A stretch of 64,000 nt of DNA from Dechloromonas agitata is5 (GCF_000519045.1 NZ_KI912532.1:2108001-2172000), one strand, 5' to 3'. Positions 30,144 to 40,661 are shown, counted from the stretch's first letter. Program-made: numbers and translations. The notes: generated by a model not told the origin, from the letters alone.

Positions 30144-30782
30144 ATGGCGCATTACGACCTCGAAGAACAGGAACAGATCGACACGCTGAAAACCTGGTGG
30201 AAGCTTTACGGCAATCTGGTAACCGGACTGGTCATGGCGGGTTCACTGGCCGTCGTTGGCTGGCAGGGCTGGAACTGGTACCAGGGGGGACAGGCCGCCA
30301 AGGCCGCGGCAATCTACGGCGTTCTCGAACAGGCCGCGGCGGCGGGGGACGCGCAGAAGGTCAAGGCGGCAGCCGGCGAACTGGCTGAGAAATTCGGTAG
30401 CACGACCTATGCCTCGCTGGGTGCAATGGTCGCCGCCAAGCAATCGTTCGACGGTGGCGACCTGAAAACCGCCAAGACCCAGCTGGCCTGGGTGGCCGAG
30501 CATGGCAAGAACGAGGCGCGCGACCTTGCCCGCTTGCGTCTGGCAGCCGTGCAGCTCGACGAGCAGGCTTACGATGATGCCCTCAAACAACTGGAGGGGG
30601 CGCATGCACCAGCCTTCGCAGCCCGCTTCCTCGAATTGAAGGGCGATGTGCTGAGCGCCCAGGGCAAGAAGGTGGAAGCCCGTGCGGCCTACAAGGCAGC
30701 ACTCGACAAACAGGACGACAAGCCCTCCGCCAGTCGTGAATTGCTCCAGCAAAAACTCGACAGCCTGGGCGAGGCCGCCTGA
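30144..30782 (+). CDS. yfgM: YfgM-like TPR protein, SecYEG/BamB-associated
   Basis: 212 residues. A short cytoplasmic N-terminus (EEQEQIDTLKTWWKLYGN), one membrane helix (about 22-42) and a periplasmic TPR-like helical region to the end. YfgM is an accessory of the SecYEG translocon that works with periplasmic chaperones. Its place between hisS and bamB is the conserved one. It shares one base with the bamB start (TGATG). Confidence 0.9.
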   Translation: MAHYDLEEQEQIDTLKTWWKLYGNLVTGLVMAGSLAVVGWQGWNWYQGGQAAKAAAIYGVLEQAAAAGDAQKVKAAAGELAEKFGSTTYASLGAMVAAKQSFDGGDLKTAKTQLAWVAEHGKNEARDLARLRLAAVQLDEQAYDDALKQLEGAHAPAFAARFLELKGDVLSAQGKKVEARAAYKAALDKQDDKPSASRELLQQKLDSLGEAA

Positions 30783-31942
30783 TGTCGCGCCGCCTTGCCA
30801 CCCTGTTCGCTGCCGCCGGCTTGCTGCTCGGCGGTTGCGCCACCATTTCCGATGGCCTGGATGCGATCAACCCGTTCTCCAGTTCGGGCCCGAAAATGGC
30901 TCCGCTGCCGCCGCTCAAGCCGACGGCCGATGTTCGGATCGCCTGGTCGGCCAGCATTCCCAAGGCCGGTGATTACAGCTTCACGCCGGCCGTGGTCGAG
31001 GGCGTTGTCTATGCCGCCGGGGCCAAGGGTGCGCTGAGCCGCATCGAGGACGGCAAGACGGTATGGAAGATCGATGCCGACCAGCCGCTGTCGGCCGGGG
31101 TTGGCGCCAATCACAAGCTGGTCGTCGTTGCGACGCCGAAGGGTGAGGTGCTGGCTTTCGCCGCCGACGATGGCAAGCCGTTGTGGAAGGCCAAAGTGTC
31201 GTCGGAGGTGCTCGCCTCCCCCGTGGTCGGGGATGATGGTGTCGTCGTCAAGAGCGGCGACAATCAGGTATTCCTGCTCGATGCCACGGATGGTGGGCGC
31301 AAATGGGCCTACCAGCGGGCGACGCCGCCGCTCTCCGTGCGCAGCGCGGGTTCCCCGGTCCTGGCCGATCGCTATGTTTTTGTCGGCTATCCGGGCGGCA
31401 AGCTGGTCGCCCTTGCCATTCAAAATGGTGCGCCGGTCTGGGAAGGTACGGTCGCCCTGCCCAAGGGCGCGACCGAACTGGATCGCGTGGCTGATGTTGT
31501 CGCACCGCCGGTGGTTGATGGCCGTCAGATTTGCGCTGTCGCCTTCCAGGGGCGCATTGCCTGCTTTGACATGGGGCAGGGCGGCGCCATGGTCTGGTCG
31601 CGGGATATCTCCTCGGTTAGCGGTTTGGCGATGGACGGCCGCTACCTGTTTGTCACCGACGACAAGGGCACCGTCTACGGGCTCGACCGCCTGTCCGGCA
31701 GCAGCCTGTGGAAGCAGGACAAGCTGAAGAATCGCCGCCTCTCGGCTCCCGTCATCCGGCGAGGCCTGGTTGTCGTGGCCGATGCGGAGGGTATTGTTCA
31801 TTTCCTGTCGCGGGAAGACGGTAGTTTTGCCGCCCGCCAGAAAACCGATGGCACGCCGGTTCGCGCGCCGCTGCAAGCGCTCGGTTCCGCCGTGCTGGTC
31901 CAGACGACCGGTGGCGAGGTCAGCGCGATCGAGGTGCAATGA
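30782..31942 (+). CDS. bamB: outer-membrane assembly lipoprotein BamB
   Basis: 386 residues. The signal peptide ends in the lipobox LLGGC (Cys near 20), so it is an outer-membrane lipoprotein. The mature part is an eight-bladed beta-propeller with repeated PQQ-like blades (for example [39 protein letters not shown]). BamB assists BamA in inserting beta-barrel proteins. It overlaps the der start by ATGA. Confidence 0.95.
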   Translation: MSRRLATLFAAAGLLLGGCATISDGLDAINPFSSSGPKMAPLPPLKPTADVRIAWSASIPKAGDYSFTPAVVEGVVYAAGAKGALSRIEDGKTVWKIDADQPLSAGVGANHKLVVVATPKGEVLAFAADDGKPLWKAKVSSEVLASPVVGDDGVVVKSGDNQVFLLDATDGGRKWAYQRATPPLSVRSAGSPVLADRYVFVGYPGGKLVALAIQNGAPVWEGTVALPKGATELDRVADVVAPPVVDGRQICAVAFQGRIACFDMGQGGAMVWSRDISSVSGLAMDGRYLFVTDDKGTVYGLDRLSGSSLWKQDKLKNRRLSAPVIRRGLVVVADAEGIVHFLSREDGSFAARQKTDGTPVRAPLQALGSAVLVQTTGGEVSAIEVQ

Positions 31943-33270
31943 AACCGACGCTCGTTCTGGTTGGCCGTCCCAATGTCGGCAAGTCCACGCTGTTCAACCG
32001 CCTGACCAAGTCGCGCGACGCCATCGTGGCCGATTTGCCCGGCCTGACCCGCGACCGCCATTATGGCCACGGCAAACTGGGCAAGAAACCCTATCTGGTC
32101 GTTGACACCGGCGGTTTCGAGCCGCTGGTCAAGGATGGTATCCTGCATGAGATGGCCCGCCAAACCGAGCAGGCCATCGCCGAAGCCGACGCCATCATCT
32201 TCGTGGTCGATGGCCGCACCGGCCTGACGCCGCACGACAAGGAAATCGCCAACAAGCTGCGTCGGATCGACCGCCCGGTCTTTGTCGCGGTCAACAAGGC
32301 CGAGGGCATGAATGCCGGCATGGTCGAGGCTGATTTCCACGAACTGGGCTTGGGCGAGCCGAATGCCATTTCTGCGGCCCATGGCGAAGGGGTGCGCGGC
32401 CTGGTCGAAATGGCCCTGGAAAGCTTTCCGGAGCCGGAAGAGGACGAGTGGCACTCGGACGCCGTGCGCGTCGCCATCGTCGGGCGTCCGAACGTCGGGA
32501 AATCGACGCTGATCAATACCCTGCTCGGCGAAGAGCGCGTCATCGCCTTCGATGCGCCGGGCACGACCCGCGACTCCATCGAAATCGACTTCGAACGCGG
32601 CGGTCGCAAGTACGTGCTGGTCGATACGGCCGGCATGCGCAAGCGGGGCAAGGTGTTCGAGGCGATCGAGAAATTCTCGGTGGTCAAGACGTTGCAGTCC
32701 ATCGAAGATGCCAACGTCGTCATCCTGATGGTCGATGCCCAGGCCGACGTATCCGACCAGGATGCCCACATTGCCGATTTCATCGTGCAATCCGGTCGTG
32801 CCCTGGTCGTTGCAGTCAACAAGTGGGACGGGCTTGATGCCTATACCCGCGAGCAGACTCGCCAGGTCCTGCAGCGCAAGCTGAAATTCCTCGATTTCGC
32901 CAAGTTCCACTTCATCTCGGCACGCGAGAACATTGGCCTGGAAAATCTCTTCAAGTCGGTCGATGCCGCTTATGCCGCAGCGATGGCCAAGATGACGACC
33001 CCGCGTCTGACGCGCGTCCTGATCGATGCCGTGGCCAAGCAGGCGCCGGCCAAGCACAACGTTTTCCGCCCGAAGCCGCGCTACGCCCACCAGGGAGGAT
33101 CCAACCCGCCGATCATCGTCATCCACGGCAACGCGGTGGACCATATTACTGACAGCTACCGACGCTATCTTGAGCATACCTTCCGCGAAGCCTTCAAACT
33201 GCAGGGAACGCCCTTGCGTATCCAGTTCGTTACCGCGAAGAACCCGTTTGCAGACAAAGACAAGAAATAA
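31939..33270 (+). CDS. der: ribosome biogenesis GTPase Der (EngA)
   Basis: 443 residues with two consecutive GTPase domains, each with its own P-loop: [14 protein letters not shown] near 8-21 and [14 protein letters not shown] near 183-196. The second domain has [11 protein letters not shown] and NKWDGLD, and a KH-like domain closes the protein. Der is essential for 50S assembly. The gene is last in a tightly packed run from rlmN. Confidence 0.98.
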   Translation: MKPTLVLVGRPNVGKSTLFNRLTKSRDAIVADLPGLTRDRHYGHGKLGKKPYLVVDTGGFEPLVKDGILHEMARQTEQAIAEADAIIFVVDGRTGLTPHDKEIANKLRRIDRPVFVAVNKAEGMNAGMVEADFHELGLGEPNAISAAHGEGVRGLVEMALESFPEPEEDEWHSDAVRVAIVGRPNVGKSTLINTLLGEERVIAFDAPGTTRDSIEIDFERGGRKYVLVDTAGMRKRGKVFEAIEKFSVVKTLQSIEDANVVILMVDAQADVSDQDAHIADFIVQSGRALVVAVNKWDGLDAYTREQTRQVLQRKLKFLDFAKFHFISARENIGLENLFKSVDAAYAAAMAKMTTPRLTRVLIDAVAKQAPAKHNVFRPKPRYAHQGGSNPPIIVIHGNAVDHITDSYRRYLEHTFREAFKLQGTPLRIQFVTAKNPFADKDKK

Positions 33271-33282
33271 TCTGCAAATTCT

Positions 33283-33312
33283 TTGGCATCGCTGTTCAAT
33301 TTTGGGTACATT
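33283..33312 (+). promoter_or_regulatory. candidate sigma-70 promoter of hfq
   Basis: TTGGCA (33283-33288) and TACATT (33307-33312) are 18 bases apart in the gap between der and hfq. Confidence 0.4.
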
Positions 33313-33346
33313 AGGACCCTCATAACAACACCATGGAGTCCACACC

Positions 33347-33583
33347 ATGAGCAACAAAGGGCAACTCTTACAAGACCCCTTCCTCAATGCGCTTCGTCGC
33401 GAGCATGTCCCCGTCTCGATTTATCTGGTCAACGGCATCAAGTTGCAGGGTCAGGTCGAGTCTTTCGATCAGTACGTCGTTCTGCTCAAGAACACGGTAA
33501 CCCAGATGGTGTACAAGCACGCCATCTCGACGGTGGTTCCGGCTCGCCCGGTCAACCTCCAGCAGGAACAGGCGGCCGAATAA
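33347..33583 (+). CDS. hfq: RNA chaperone Hfq
   Basis: 78 residues, a compact Hfq with little C-terminal extension. The Sm1 region reads [21 protein letters not shown] in part and the Sm2 signature is YKHAIST. It forms a hexamer that pairs small RNAs with messages. It is preceded by a candidate promoter and followed by a hairpin, then hflX, as in most proteobacteria. Confidence 0.98.
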   Translation: MSNKGQLLQDPFLNALRREHVPVSIYLVNGIKLQGQVESFDQYVVLLKNTVTQMVYKHAISTVVPARPVNLQQEQAAE

Positions 33584-33599
33584 TCAGCCCCTGTCTGGC

Positions 33600-33620
33600 A
33601 GCCCGCCAACCTGGCGGGCT
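33600..33620 (+). terminator. hairpin between hfq and hflX
   Basis: AGCCCGCC and GGCGGGCT arms with a 5-base loop, followed by CGCGTTTCTCTC. A partial terminator or attenuator; hflX is probably still read from the hfq transcript. Confidence 0.5.
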
Positions 33621-33646
33621 CGCGTTTCTCTCTCCAGGAATTTCCC

Positions 33647-34801
33647 ATGATTGAACGACCGGCCGCCGGCGAACGCGCGGTGATCGTTCAGCTCGACTTC
33701 GGTCAGGCCGACATCGAGGACCAGCTTGAAGAAGTTCGCCTGCTGGCCGAGTCGGCCGGCGGTTTTGTCGCTGCCGAAGTGCGTGGGCGGCGGCAGAGCC
33801 CCGATCCCAAAACCTATGCCGGCAAGGGGAAGGTCGATGAGATCGGCGCCATGGTCGCGGCCGGTGAGGCCGATCTGGTGATTTTCAATCATGACCTGTC
33901 GCCGGCCCAGCAGCGTAATCTGGAGCGGGAGTTGAAGTGTCGCGTCATCGACCGTACCAGCCTGATTCTCGACATCTTTGCGCTGCGCGCCTCCAGCGCC
34001 GAAGGTAAGCTGCAGGTCGAACTGGCGCAGCTGGAACATCTTTCCACCCGCTTGGTGCGCGGCTGGACCCACCTCGAAAGGCAGCGCGGCGGTATCGGTA
34101 TGCGCGGCCCGGGTGAAAAACAGCTCGAAACCGATCGCCGTTTGCTCGGAAATCGCGTCAAGCTGCTCAAGGAGCGCCTGCAGAAATTGACCCGGCAGCG
34201 TGGCGTGCAGCGCAAGGCCCGCATGCGTGGTGACGTGCTCAGCGTATCGCTGGTTGGCTACACCAACGCCGGCAAGTCGACCTTGTTCAATGCGCTGACC
34301 CATGCCGGGGTCTACGCGGCCAACCAGTTGTTCGCGACGCTCGACACCACTTCGCGCAAATTGTGGATCGAGGGGGCCGGCAATATCGTCATTTCCGATA
34401 CGGTGGGTTTCATCCGCGATTTGCCGCACTCATTGGTCGATGCTTTCCATGCCACCCTGGAGGCAGCGACCGACGCCGACGTCCTGCTGCATGTTGTGGA
34501 TAGTGCCAGTCACGCGCGGGATGAACAGATTGCCGAGGTTGACAAGGTACTGGCGGAAATTGGTGCTGAACGCGTGCCACAGGTTCTTGTCTGGAACAAG
34601 ATAGACCTCACTGAGGCAGCTTCCGGGGTCGAGCGGGACGAGTATGGTAATATCGCGCGCGTTCGTGTCAGTGCGCGCTCGGGCGAGGGACTCGACCTGT
34701 TGCGCGAAACCCTGGCCGAATACGCCCGTGCCAAGGCCGAGGCGCGCAGGAAGGCGCTGGACGAGGCCGAACGCGAAGCTCATAACGACTACATCTATTG
34801 A
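33647..34801 (+). CDS. hflX: ribosome-splitting GTPase HflX
   Basis: 384 residues. The N-terminal HflX domain includes the glycine-rich GGIGMRGPGEKQLETDRR; the G domain begins with the P-loop GYTNAGKSTLFNAL and has DTVGFIRDLPH and NKIDL. HflX rescues stalled ribosomes, notably under heat stress. It lies between hfq and hflK, the usual arrangement. Confidence 0.97.
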   Translation: MIERPAAGERAVIVQLDFGQADIEDQLEEVRLLAESAGGFVAAEVRGRRQSPDPKTYAGKGKVDEIGAMVAAGEADLVIFNHDLSPAQQRNLERELKCRVIDRTSLILDIFALRASSAEGKLQVELAQLEHLSTRLVRGWTHLERQRGGIGMRGPGEKQLETDRRLLGNRVKLLKERLQKLTRQRGVQRKARMRGDVLSVSLVGYTNAGKSTLFNALTHAGVYAANQLFATLDTTSRKLWIEGAGNIVISDTVGFIRDLPHSLVDAFHATLEAATDADVLLHVVDSASHARDEQIAEVDKVLAEIGAERVPQVLVWNKIDLTEAASGVERDEYGNIARVRVSARSGEGLDLLRETLAEYARAKAEARRKALDEAEREAHNDYIY

Positions 34802-34838
34802 ATCCCCAACATTCATGATTCCTACCGTAGGTATATTC

Positions 34839-36152
34839 ATGTCGCTCAATGACCCGCAGTGGGGCAGTCGTGGTGGCGATGACGGCGATAAAAAGCCGGG
34901 CGGCAATGGGCCGCGTCGTCCCAATGATGGACCTCCCGATCTGGAAGATCTCTGGCGTGACTTCAACCGCAAGCTGAACGGCATGTTCGGCAACAAGCGC
35001 GGAGGGGGCGGTGGCAACGGTGGCGGCGATGGTCCGCGCATGCCGCAGATCGATTTCAATCCGAGGTTTCTGGGGGGCGGCATCGGCCTGCTGATCGGCT
35101 TGATCGCGATCGTCTGGCTGGCTTCCGGTTTCTACATCGTCGATGCCTCGCAGCGTGGCATCGTGCTGCAGTTCGGCAAGTTTAATGAAACGACCGAACC
35201 GGGCCTGCGCTGGCGCTTGCCCTATCCGATCCAGTCACATGAGCTGGTCAATCTGACCGGCGTGCGTACCATCGAGATCGGCTATCGCGGCAGCGAGCGC
35301 AACAAGGTGCTCAAGGAAGCCTTGATGCTGACCGACGACGAGAACATCGTGAACATCCAGTTCGCTGTTCAGTACATCCTGAAGGATCCGGTCGAGTACC
35401 TGTTCAACAATCGCCATCCGGACGATGCGGTGATGGGTGCTGCCGAGACGGCCGTGCGTGAGATCGTTGGCAAGAGCAAGATGGATTTCGTGCTCTATGA
35501 GGGGCGTGAGCAAATCGCTACCCAGGCAGCCAACCTGATGCAGGAAATTCTGGACCGCTATCAGAGTGGCATCCAGATTTCCAAGGTCACCATGCAGAAC
35601 GCCCAGCCGCCCGAGCAGGTGCAGGCGGCATTTGACGATGCCGTCAAGGCCGGACAGGATCGCGAGCGCCAGAAGAACGAAGGCCAGGCCTACGCCAACG
35701 ACGTGATCCCCAAGGCCAAGGGCACGGCTGCCCGTTTGATGCAGGAAGCGGATGGCTACAAGCAACGGGTGATCTCGACCGCCGAAGGTGATGCCTCCCG
35801 CTTCAAGCAGGTAGTCACCGAGTATGCGAAGGCGCCCGAGGTGACGCGTCAGCGGATGTATCTCGATACCATGCAGCAGATTTACGCCAACACCAGCAAG
35901 GTCATGGTCGACGCCAAGGGGCAGGGGAATCTGCTTTACCTGCCGCTCGACAAGCTGATGCAGGCGGCGGCCGCCACCGTGCCGCAGCAGGCGACGGAAG
36001 TACAGGCGCCGTCCGCGATCGTTCGCCCGAATGCACCGCTGTCGTCGGAGGCGCCGCCGCAAATGGAAAGCGCGCCGAAGGTGGGGGGTACCTCATATTC
36101 TTCAAGTTCGCGCGATGGTTCGCTGCGTTCGCGTGACCGGGAGGGGCGTTGA
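34839..36152 (+). CDS. hflK: FtsH protease modulator HflK
   Basis: 437 residues. A glycine-rich cytoplasmic N-terminus (8-75) with DLEDLWRDFNRKLNGMF, one membrane helix (about 82-102), then a periplasmic SPFH/band-7 domain and coiled-coil rich in Ala/Gln/Glu. With HflC it forms a membrane cage around FtsH. The frame is open far upstream; ATG 34839 (MSLNDPQWG) was chosen since it begins the usual betaproteobacterial N-terminus and has TAGGT upstream. ATG 34815 remains possible. Confidence 0.94.
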   Translation: MSLNDPQWGSRGGDDGDKKPGGNGPRRPNDGPPDLEDLWRDFNRKLNGMFGNKRGGGGGNGGGDGPRMPQIDFNPRFLGGGIGLLIGLIAIVWLASGFYIVDASQRGIVLQFGKFNETTEPGLRWRLPYPIQSHELVNLTGVRTIEIGYRGSERNKVLKEALMLTDDENIVNIQFAVQYILKDPVEYLFNNRHPDDAVMGAAETAVREIVGKSKMDFVLYEGREQIATQAANLMQEILDRYQSGIQISKVTMQNAQPPEQVQAAFDDAVKAGQDRERQKNEGQAYANDVIPKAKGTAARLMQEADGYKQRVISTAEGDASRFKQVVTEYAKAPEVTRQRMYLDTMQQIYANTSKVMVDAKGQGNLLYLPLDKLMQAAAATVPQQATEVQAPSAIVRPNAPLSSEAPPQMESAPKVGGTSYSSSSRDGSLRSRDREGR

Positions 36153-37039
36153 TGAGCTCGCGTATCAATCTGTTTGGGGCGGTCGTCGCAACTGCCCTGG
36201 TTGGCCTCGCGATGTCGATGTTTACCGTCGATCAGCGCCAGTATGCCGTGGTGTTCCAGCTGGGCGAGGTCAAGCGGGCAATTGCCGAGCCGGGCCTCTA
36301 TTTCAAGGTGCCGATGGTGCAGAACGTGCGCTATTTTGAAAAGCGCATCATCACGCTGGATAACGCCGAGCCGGAGCGTTTCATTACCTCCGAGAAGAAG
36401 AACGTGCTGGTTGATTCCTACATCAAGTGGCGCATCATTGATCCCAAGCTCTTCTACATTTCGGTGGGCGGGGACGAATCACGGGCCAAAACGCGTTTGA
36501 ACCAGACCGTCAATGCCGGCTTGCGCGAGGAATTCGGCAAGCGCACCGTGCATGATGTAGTGTCTGGCGAGCGTGACAAGATCATGGACCAGATGCGCGA
36601 GAAGGCCGATTCCGACGCGCGCAAGATCGGTGTGCAGATCGTCGATGTCCGCGTCAAGCGGGTCGAACTGCCGACCGAGGTCAGCGATGCCGTCTATCGC
36701 CGCATGGAGGCGGAACGCAAGCGGGTCGCCAACGAGTTGCGTTCGGAAGGTGCCGCCGAGGCCGAGAAGATTCGCGCCGATGCCGATCGCCAGCGGGAGA
36801 TCATCATTGCCGAGGCCTATCGCGATGCCCAGAAGATCAAGGGCGAGGGCGATGCCAAGGCGACCAGCACCTACGCCCAGGCCTTTGGCCAGAATCCCGA
36901 GTTCTACGCCTTCTACCGCAGCCTCGAGGCCTATCGCGGCAGCTTCAAGAGCAAGAACGACGTCCTGGTCGTCGAACCGAACTCCGAATTCTTCAAGTAC
37001 ATGAAGAGTTCGGGGCGTGGAAACGACAAGGGCAAATGA
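36152..37039 (+). CDS. hflC: FtsH protease modulator HflC
   Basis: 295 residues. One N-terminal helix (about 8-25) and a band-7 domain beginning VDQRQYAVVFQLGEVKRAI, with the long coiled-coil RMEAERKRVANELRSEG. It is the partner of HflK. ATG 36152 shares its first base with the hflK stop; a TTG one codon upstream is an alternative. It overlaps the following DUF2065 gene by ATGA. Confidence 0.96.
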   Translation: MSSRINLFGAVVATALVGLAMSMFTVDQRQYAVVFQLGEVKRAIAEPGLYFKVPMVQNVRYFEKRIITLDNAEPERFITSEKKNVLVDSYIKWRIIDPKLFYISVGGDESRAKTRLNQTVNAGLREEFGKRTVHDVVSGERDKIMDQMREKADSDARKIGVQIVDVRVKRVELPTEVSDAVYRRMEAERKRVANELRSEGAAEAEKIRADADRQREIIIAEAYRDAQKIKGEGDAKATSTYAQAFGQNPEFYAFYRSLEAYRGSFKSKNDVLVVEPNSEFFKYMKSSGRGNDKGK

Positions 37040-37221
37040 TCTCGACGCTGTTGCTCGCCTTCGCGCTGATGCTGGTGCTCGAAGGCCTCATGCCTTTTGT
37101 CGCACCGGCTGCTTGGCGTGAAACCTTTCGCCGTCTCATTCAATTCTCGGATGGGCAGATTCGCTTCGTGGGCCTGACCTCGATGCTGATCGGCCTGATC
37201 CTCCTGATGCTCTTCTCATGA
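37036..37221 (+). CDS. DUF2065 small membrane protein
   Basis: 61 residues with two membrane helices (about 2-20 and 42-60) and the typical centre [14 protein letters not shown]. Family members lie between hflC and hisZ or purA in many proteobacteria; the role is unknown, but co-expression with HflKC is inferred from the 4-base overlaps on both sides. Confidence 0.93.
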   Translation: MISTLLLAFALMLVLEGLMPFVAPAAWRETFRRLIQFSDGQIRFVGLTSMLIGLILLMLFS

Positions 37222-38372
37222 ACTGGCTGTTACCCGAATACCTTGCCGACGCACTGCCCGCCGAGGCCGAACGCATCGAACGCCTGCGCCGGACGGTGCT
37301 TGATCACTTCCGCAGTCGCGGTTTCGAACTGGTCATGCCACCGATGCTGGAGTACCTCGAATCGCTGCTGACCGGTGCCGGCCAGGATCTCAAGCTGCGC
37401 ACCTTCAAGCTGGTCGACCAGCTGTCCGGCCGGACCATGGGCGTGCGGGCTGATATCACCCCCCAGGCGGCGCGTATCGATGCGCATCTGCTCAACCATC
37501 GGGGCGTCACCCGCCTGTGTTATTGCGACAGCACGCTGCACACCCTGCCGGCGACCATTTCCGCCAGCCGCGAACCCTTGCAGATCGGCGCCGAATTGTA
37601 CGGTTACGCCGGCATAGCCGCCGATCTCGACATCATTCGCCTGATGGCCGGGGCGTTCGACAAGATCAAGTTGCCGCTGAGTCGCATTGACCTCGGACAT
37701 GTCGGGATTTTTCAGGCGCTGGCCGAGGCGGCGGGCTTGCCGGAAGACGCCGAAGAAAACCTGTTGAGCCTGTTGCAGGCGAAGGATGTGCCGGGTCTGA
37801 TCGAAGCGTGTGCCGAAGTGCCAGCGCCCTATCGCGAGGCGTTGCTGCGCCTGCCGCAACTGTACGGTGGGGCCGAGGTGCTGGAGCGCGCTGCAGCCGA
37901 ACTGCCGCCCCTGCCGGCGATTACTGCAGCGCTGGATGGCTTGCGCCATCTGCTGGCCGGGGCGCCCGAGTTGCCGTTCTCGATCGACCTGTCCGATCTT
38001 CGGGGCTACCACTATCACAATGGAGTGGTCTTCGCGGCCTACTGTGACGGCTACCCGGCAGCCATTGCGCTGGGTGGTCGATATGACGGCGCCGGCAAGG
38101 CCTTCGGTCGGGCACGGCCGGCGACCGGCTTTTCGATGGACTTGCGAGAGGTCGGTCGGTTGGCGCCGGCCGCTAGGAGCGCGGGTGCGATCCTGGCGCC
38201 ACATGTCGGGAAGGATCAGCGTCTGGCGGCCCACATTGCCGCCCTGCGCGAACAGGGAGAGGTTGTCGTCGAGCTGCTGCCCGGCGAAACTGCCTGCGAA
38301 GGGCCGGTTTGTGACCGTAAACTGGTCTTGGTCGGCGAGCATTGGATTATTGAAGCAATACAAGAGGACTGA
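37218..38372 (+). CDS. hisZ: ATP phosphoribosyltransferase regulatory subunit
   Basis: 384 residues. A histidyl-tRNA-synthetase-like fold without aminoacylation function; it activates short-form HisG, the first enzyme of histidine synthesis, so a short HisG should exist elsewhere. Class II-like segments include [13 protein letters not shown] at the N-terminus, [18 protein letters not shown] and [14 protein letters not shown]. Overlaps the DUF2065 gene by ATGA and lies 3 bases before purA. Confidence 0.95.
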   Translation: MNWLLPEYLADALPAEAERIERLRRTVLDHFRSRGFELVMPPMLEYLESLLTGAGQDLKLRTFKLVDQLSGRTMGVRADITPQAARIDAHLLNHRGVTRLCYCDSTLHTLPATISASREPLQIGAELYGYAGIAADLDIIRLMAGAFDKIKLPLSRIDLGHVGIFQALAEAAGLPEDAEENLLSLLQAKDVPGLIEACAEVPAPYREALLRLPQLYGGAEVLERAAAELPPLPAITAALDGLRHLLAGAPELPFSIDLSDLRGYHYHNGVVFAAYCDGYPAAIALGGRYDGAGKAFGRARPATGFSMDLREVGRLAPAARSAGAILAPHVGKDQRLAAHIAALREQGEVVVELLPGETACEGPVCDRKLVLVGEHWIIEAIQED

Positions 38373-38375
38373 AAA

Positions 38376-39683
38376 ATGGCCAAGAATGTCATCGTGGTGG
38401 GCACCCAGTGGGGCGACGAGGGAAAGGGCAAGATCGTCGACTGGCTGACCGATCACGCCAAGGGAGTGGTGCGGTTCCAGGGCGGCCACAATGCCGGCCA
38501 TACGCTGGTCGTCGGTGAAAACGTCTACAAGCTGAACCTGGTGCCGTCGGGCATCGTGCGCGATGGCGTCGATTGCTATATCGGCAACGGCGTCGTCCTC
38601 GACATCCACCATCTGATCTCCGAAATCGCCGAGCTGGAAAAGGGCGGCATCAACGTCCGTTCCCGTCTCAAGATCAGCCCGGGATGCCCGATCATCCTGC
38701 CGTACCACTCGGCCATCGACAAGGCCCGCGAGGCGGCCAAGTGCAGCGACAAGAAGATTGGTACGACCGGCAAGGGCATCGGCCCGACCTATGAGGACAA
38801 GGTCTCCCGCCGCGGCTTGCGCGTCTATGATCTCTTCCATCCGGAGCGCTTTGCCGAAAAGCTGAAGGAGGTACTGGACTATCACAATTTCGTGCTGACC
38901 CAGTACTTCAAGGCCGAGCCGGTCGATTTCCAGATGGTTTACGACCAGGCGATGGCCGATGCCGAGATCATCCGGCCGATGGTGGTCGATGTCTCGGCGG
39001 CGCTGTACGACGCCAACAAGGCTGGTCATAACATGCTCTTCGAAGGCGCCCAAGGTACCCTGCTCGACATCGACCATGGCACTTACCCGTTCGTCACCTC
39101 GTCGAACTGTGTCGCCGGCCAGGCAGCGGCGGGCGCCGGTATCGGTCCCGGCATGCTGCATTACGTGCTGGGCATCACCAAGGCCTATTGCACCCGCGTT
39201 GGCGGTGGTCCCTTCCCCAGTGAACTGGATATCGATACGGAAGGTACGCCGGGCCACCAGATGTTCTCGGTCGGCAAGGAGTTCGGTACGGTGACCGGGC
39301 GCAAGCGTCGTTGCGGCTGGTTTGATGCCGCCCTGCTGCGCCGTTCGGCTCGCATCAATGGCCTGACCGGCCTGTGCATCACCAAGCTTGACGTGCTCGA
39401 CGGCCTCAAGGAAATCAAGATCTGCACCGGCTACAAGCTGGGCGACAAGGTCATCGACCTGTTGCCGATCGGCGCCGATGATGTGGCGCGTTGTGAGCCG
39501 ATCTACGAAACCATGCCGGGCTGGGAGGGGACAACCTTCCGCGTCAAGCGCTGGGAAGACCTGCCGGTTAACGCCCAGGCCTACCTGAATCGTCTGGAGC
39601 AGCTGTGCGAGGTGCCGATCGCCATCGTGTCGACCGGCCCCGAGCGTGACGAAACCATCCTCAAGCAGCATCCGTTCAAGTAA
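38376..39683 (+). CDS. purA: adenylosuccinate synthetase
   Basis: 435 residues. It joins IMP and aspartate using GTP in AMP synthesis. The P-loop-like [16 protein letters not shown] is at residues 8-23; further signatures are [24 protein letters not shown] and the GTP-binding end region. The operon from hflX or hfq probably ends here, as a strong terminator follows. Confidence 0.98.
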   Translation: MAKNVIVVGTQWGDEGKGKIVDWLTDHAKGVVRFQGGHNAGHTLVVGENVYKLNLVPSGIVRDGVDCYIGNGVVLDIHHLISEIAELEKGGINVRSRLKISPGCPIILPYHSAIDKAREAAKCSDKKIGTTGKGIGPTYEDKVSRRGLRVYDLFHPERFAEKLKEVLDYHNFVLTQYFKAEPVDFQMVYDQAMADAEIIRPMVVDVSAALYDANKAGHNMLFEGAQGTLLDIDHGTYPFVTSSNCVAGQAAAGAGIGPGMLHYVLGITKAYCTRVGGGPFPSELDIDTEGTPGHQMFSVGKEFGTVTGRKRRCGWFDAALLRRSARINGLTGLCITKLDVLDGLKEIKICTGYKLGDKVIDLLPIGADDVARCEPIYETMPGWEGTTFRVKRWEDLPVNAQAYLNRLEQLCEVPIAIVSTGPERDETILKQHPFK

Positions 39684-39709
39684 GCCGGCATTCGCTGAGT
39701 CGGATCGAC

Positions 39710-39739
39710 AACGGGCCATTCTGGCCCGTTTGTTTTTTT
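39710..39739 (+). terminator. rho-independent terminator of purA
   Basis: AACGGGCC-ATTCT-GGCCCGTT followed by TGTTTTTTT. Its T tract runs into the stop codon of the convergent His-rich protein gene (39738-39740), so the same hairpin may not serve both directions equally. Confidence 0.85.
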
Positions 39740-40109
39740 AGCGGGCCGGTACGGCCTGCCAGCCTTCCGGGCAGGCATGGGTGTAAGGGTAGTATTGTCC
39801 TGAAGAGCCGCAGTAGTACCACAGGCCACTAGTCGCCGGTGGTGCGACATAGACCGGCTGGGGCTGAACATAGACTGGCGCCGGTGCCGGTGTGGCATAG
39901 GCGTTGTTGTAGGCCGCCGCGCCGATTGCCAGGCCGGTGATGGCGAGAACTGCAGCCGGCCCGACCCAGTTGCCACCGCCGCGGTGATGATGGTGGTGGT
40001 GTCGATGATGGCCGTACCAGCCGTGATGGCGTCCGCCATCCGCGTAGGCGATGGAAGTCGAGGTCAGGGCCAGGGACGAGGCGATGAGGATGGCAGCGAG
40101 CTTTTTCAC
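39738..40109 (-). CDS. His-rich small exported protein, function unknown
   Basis: 123 residues. A signal peptide (VKKLAAILIASSLALTS, cleavage after AYA near 23) leads into a His/Gly-rich stretch with six consecutive histidines, a possible membrane-associating segment (about 49-64, AVLAITGLAIGAAAY), a Pro/Tyr/Val linker and a C-terminal block LWYYCGSSGQYYPYTHACPEGW with two cysteines. The C-terminal YYC...YYPY...CP.GW pattern recurs in uncharacterised proteobacterial envelope proteins. GTG 40109 starts the signal peptide and has GAGAG upstream; longer frames run into a palindrome and the tRNA terminator. Metal binding by the His run is possible but unproven. Confidence 0.75.
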   Translation of the reverse strand: MKKLAAILIASSLALTSTSIAYADGGRHHGWYGHHRHHHHHHRGGGNWVGPAAVLAITGLAIGAAAYNNAYATPAPAPVYVQPQPVYVAPPATSGLWYYCGSSGQYYPYTHACPEGWQAVPAR

Positions 40110-40128
40110 GGAATTTCTCTCGGTGATG

Positions 40129-40145
40129 ATTCGGACAATCCGAAT
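40129..40145. promoter_or_regulatory. palindrome upstream of the His-rich protein
   Basis: ATTCGGA-CAA-TCCGAAT, perfect 7-base arms, 20 bases upstream of the GTG start. Likely an operator or leader hairpin; no regulator is suggested by the neighbours. Confidence 0.4.
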
Positions 40146-40232
40146 AACGCCTAGAGAAGATGTTCGCTGACCGGCGTTTGTGAGCAATTGTTTCCGGCCC
40201 CTCTGGGCGGCAATTGGGGGGGCGCACAAATG

Positions 40233-40260
40233 AAAAAAGGCTTCGATCATTCGAAGCCTT
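40233..40260 (-). terminator. terminator of tRNA-Leu copy 1
   Basis: Minus-strand stem AAGGCTTCGA/TCGAAGCCTT followed by six Ts. The same stem follows the second copy, with a different loop. Confidence 0.85.
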
Positions 40261-40273
40261 CAATCAAAATCGC

Positions 40274-40358
<85 letters not shown>

Positions 40359-40377
40359 ACAGGTGCGAAGAGCGCGC

Positions 40378-40405
40378 ATTTTACATGATTTCCCGGGGCT
40401 GTAAA
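40378..40405 (-). promoter_or_regulatory. promoter of tRNA-Leu copy 1
   Basis: Minus strand: TTTACA (40400-40405), 16 bases, TAAAAT (40378-40383), about 20 bases upstream of the tRNA 5' end. The -10 lies within the duplicated block; the -35 lies outside it. Confidence 0.7.
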
Positions 40406-40488
40406 CTATTTTCTTGCCTTGATTGAATTCGGGGTTTTTCCCGGCCCTGTGAGACAATCATTGCAGTCGTTCGGCGGAGGCCGAAAAG

Positions 40489-40516
40489 AAAAAAGGCTTC
40501 GATTGCTCGAAGCCTT
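40489..40516 (-). terminator. terminator of tRNA-Leu copy 2
   Basis: Same 10-base stem as the first copy with loop TTGC (read on plus) instead of TCAT, followed by six Ts on the minus strand. Each tRNA is therefore an independent transcript. Confidence 0.85.
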
Positions 40517-40529
40517 CAATCAAAATCGC

Positions 40530-40614
<85 letters not shown>

Positions 40615-40633
40615 ACAGGTGCGAAGAGCGCGC

Positions 40634-40661
40634 ATTTTAGAGGAAATACCGTTAATGTCAA
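40634..40661 (-). promoter_or_regulatory. promoter of tRNA-Leu copy 2, overlapping the rnr start codon
   Basis: Minus strand: TTGACA (40656-40661), 16 bases, TAAAAT (40634-40639). This is a near-consensus promoter whose -35 box covers the second and third bases of the rnr ATG (40655-40657) and the next codon. Confidence 0.8.
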
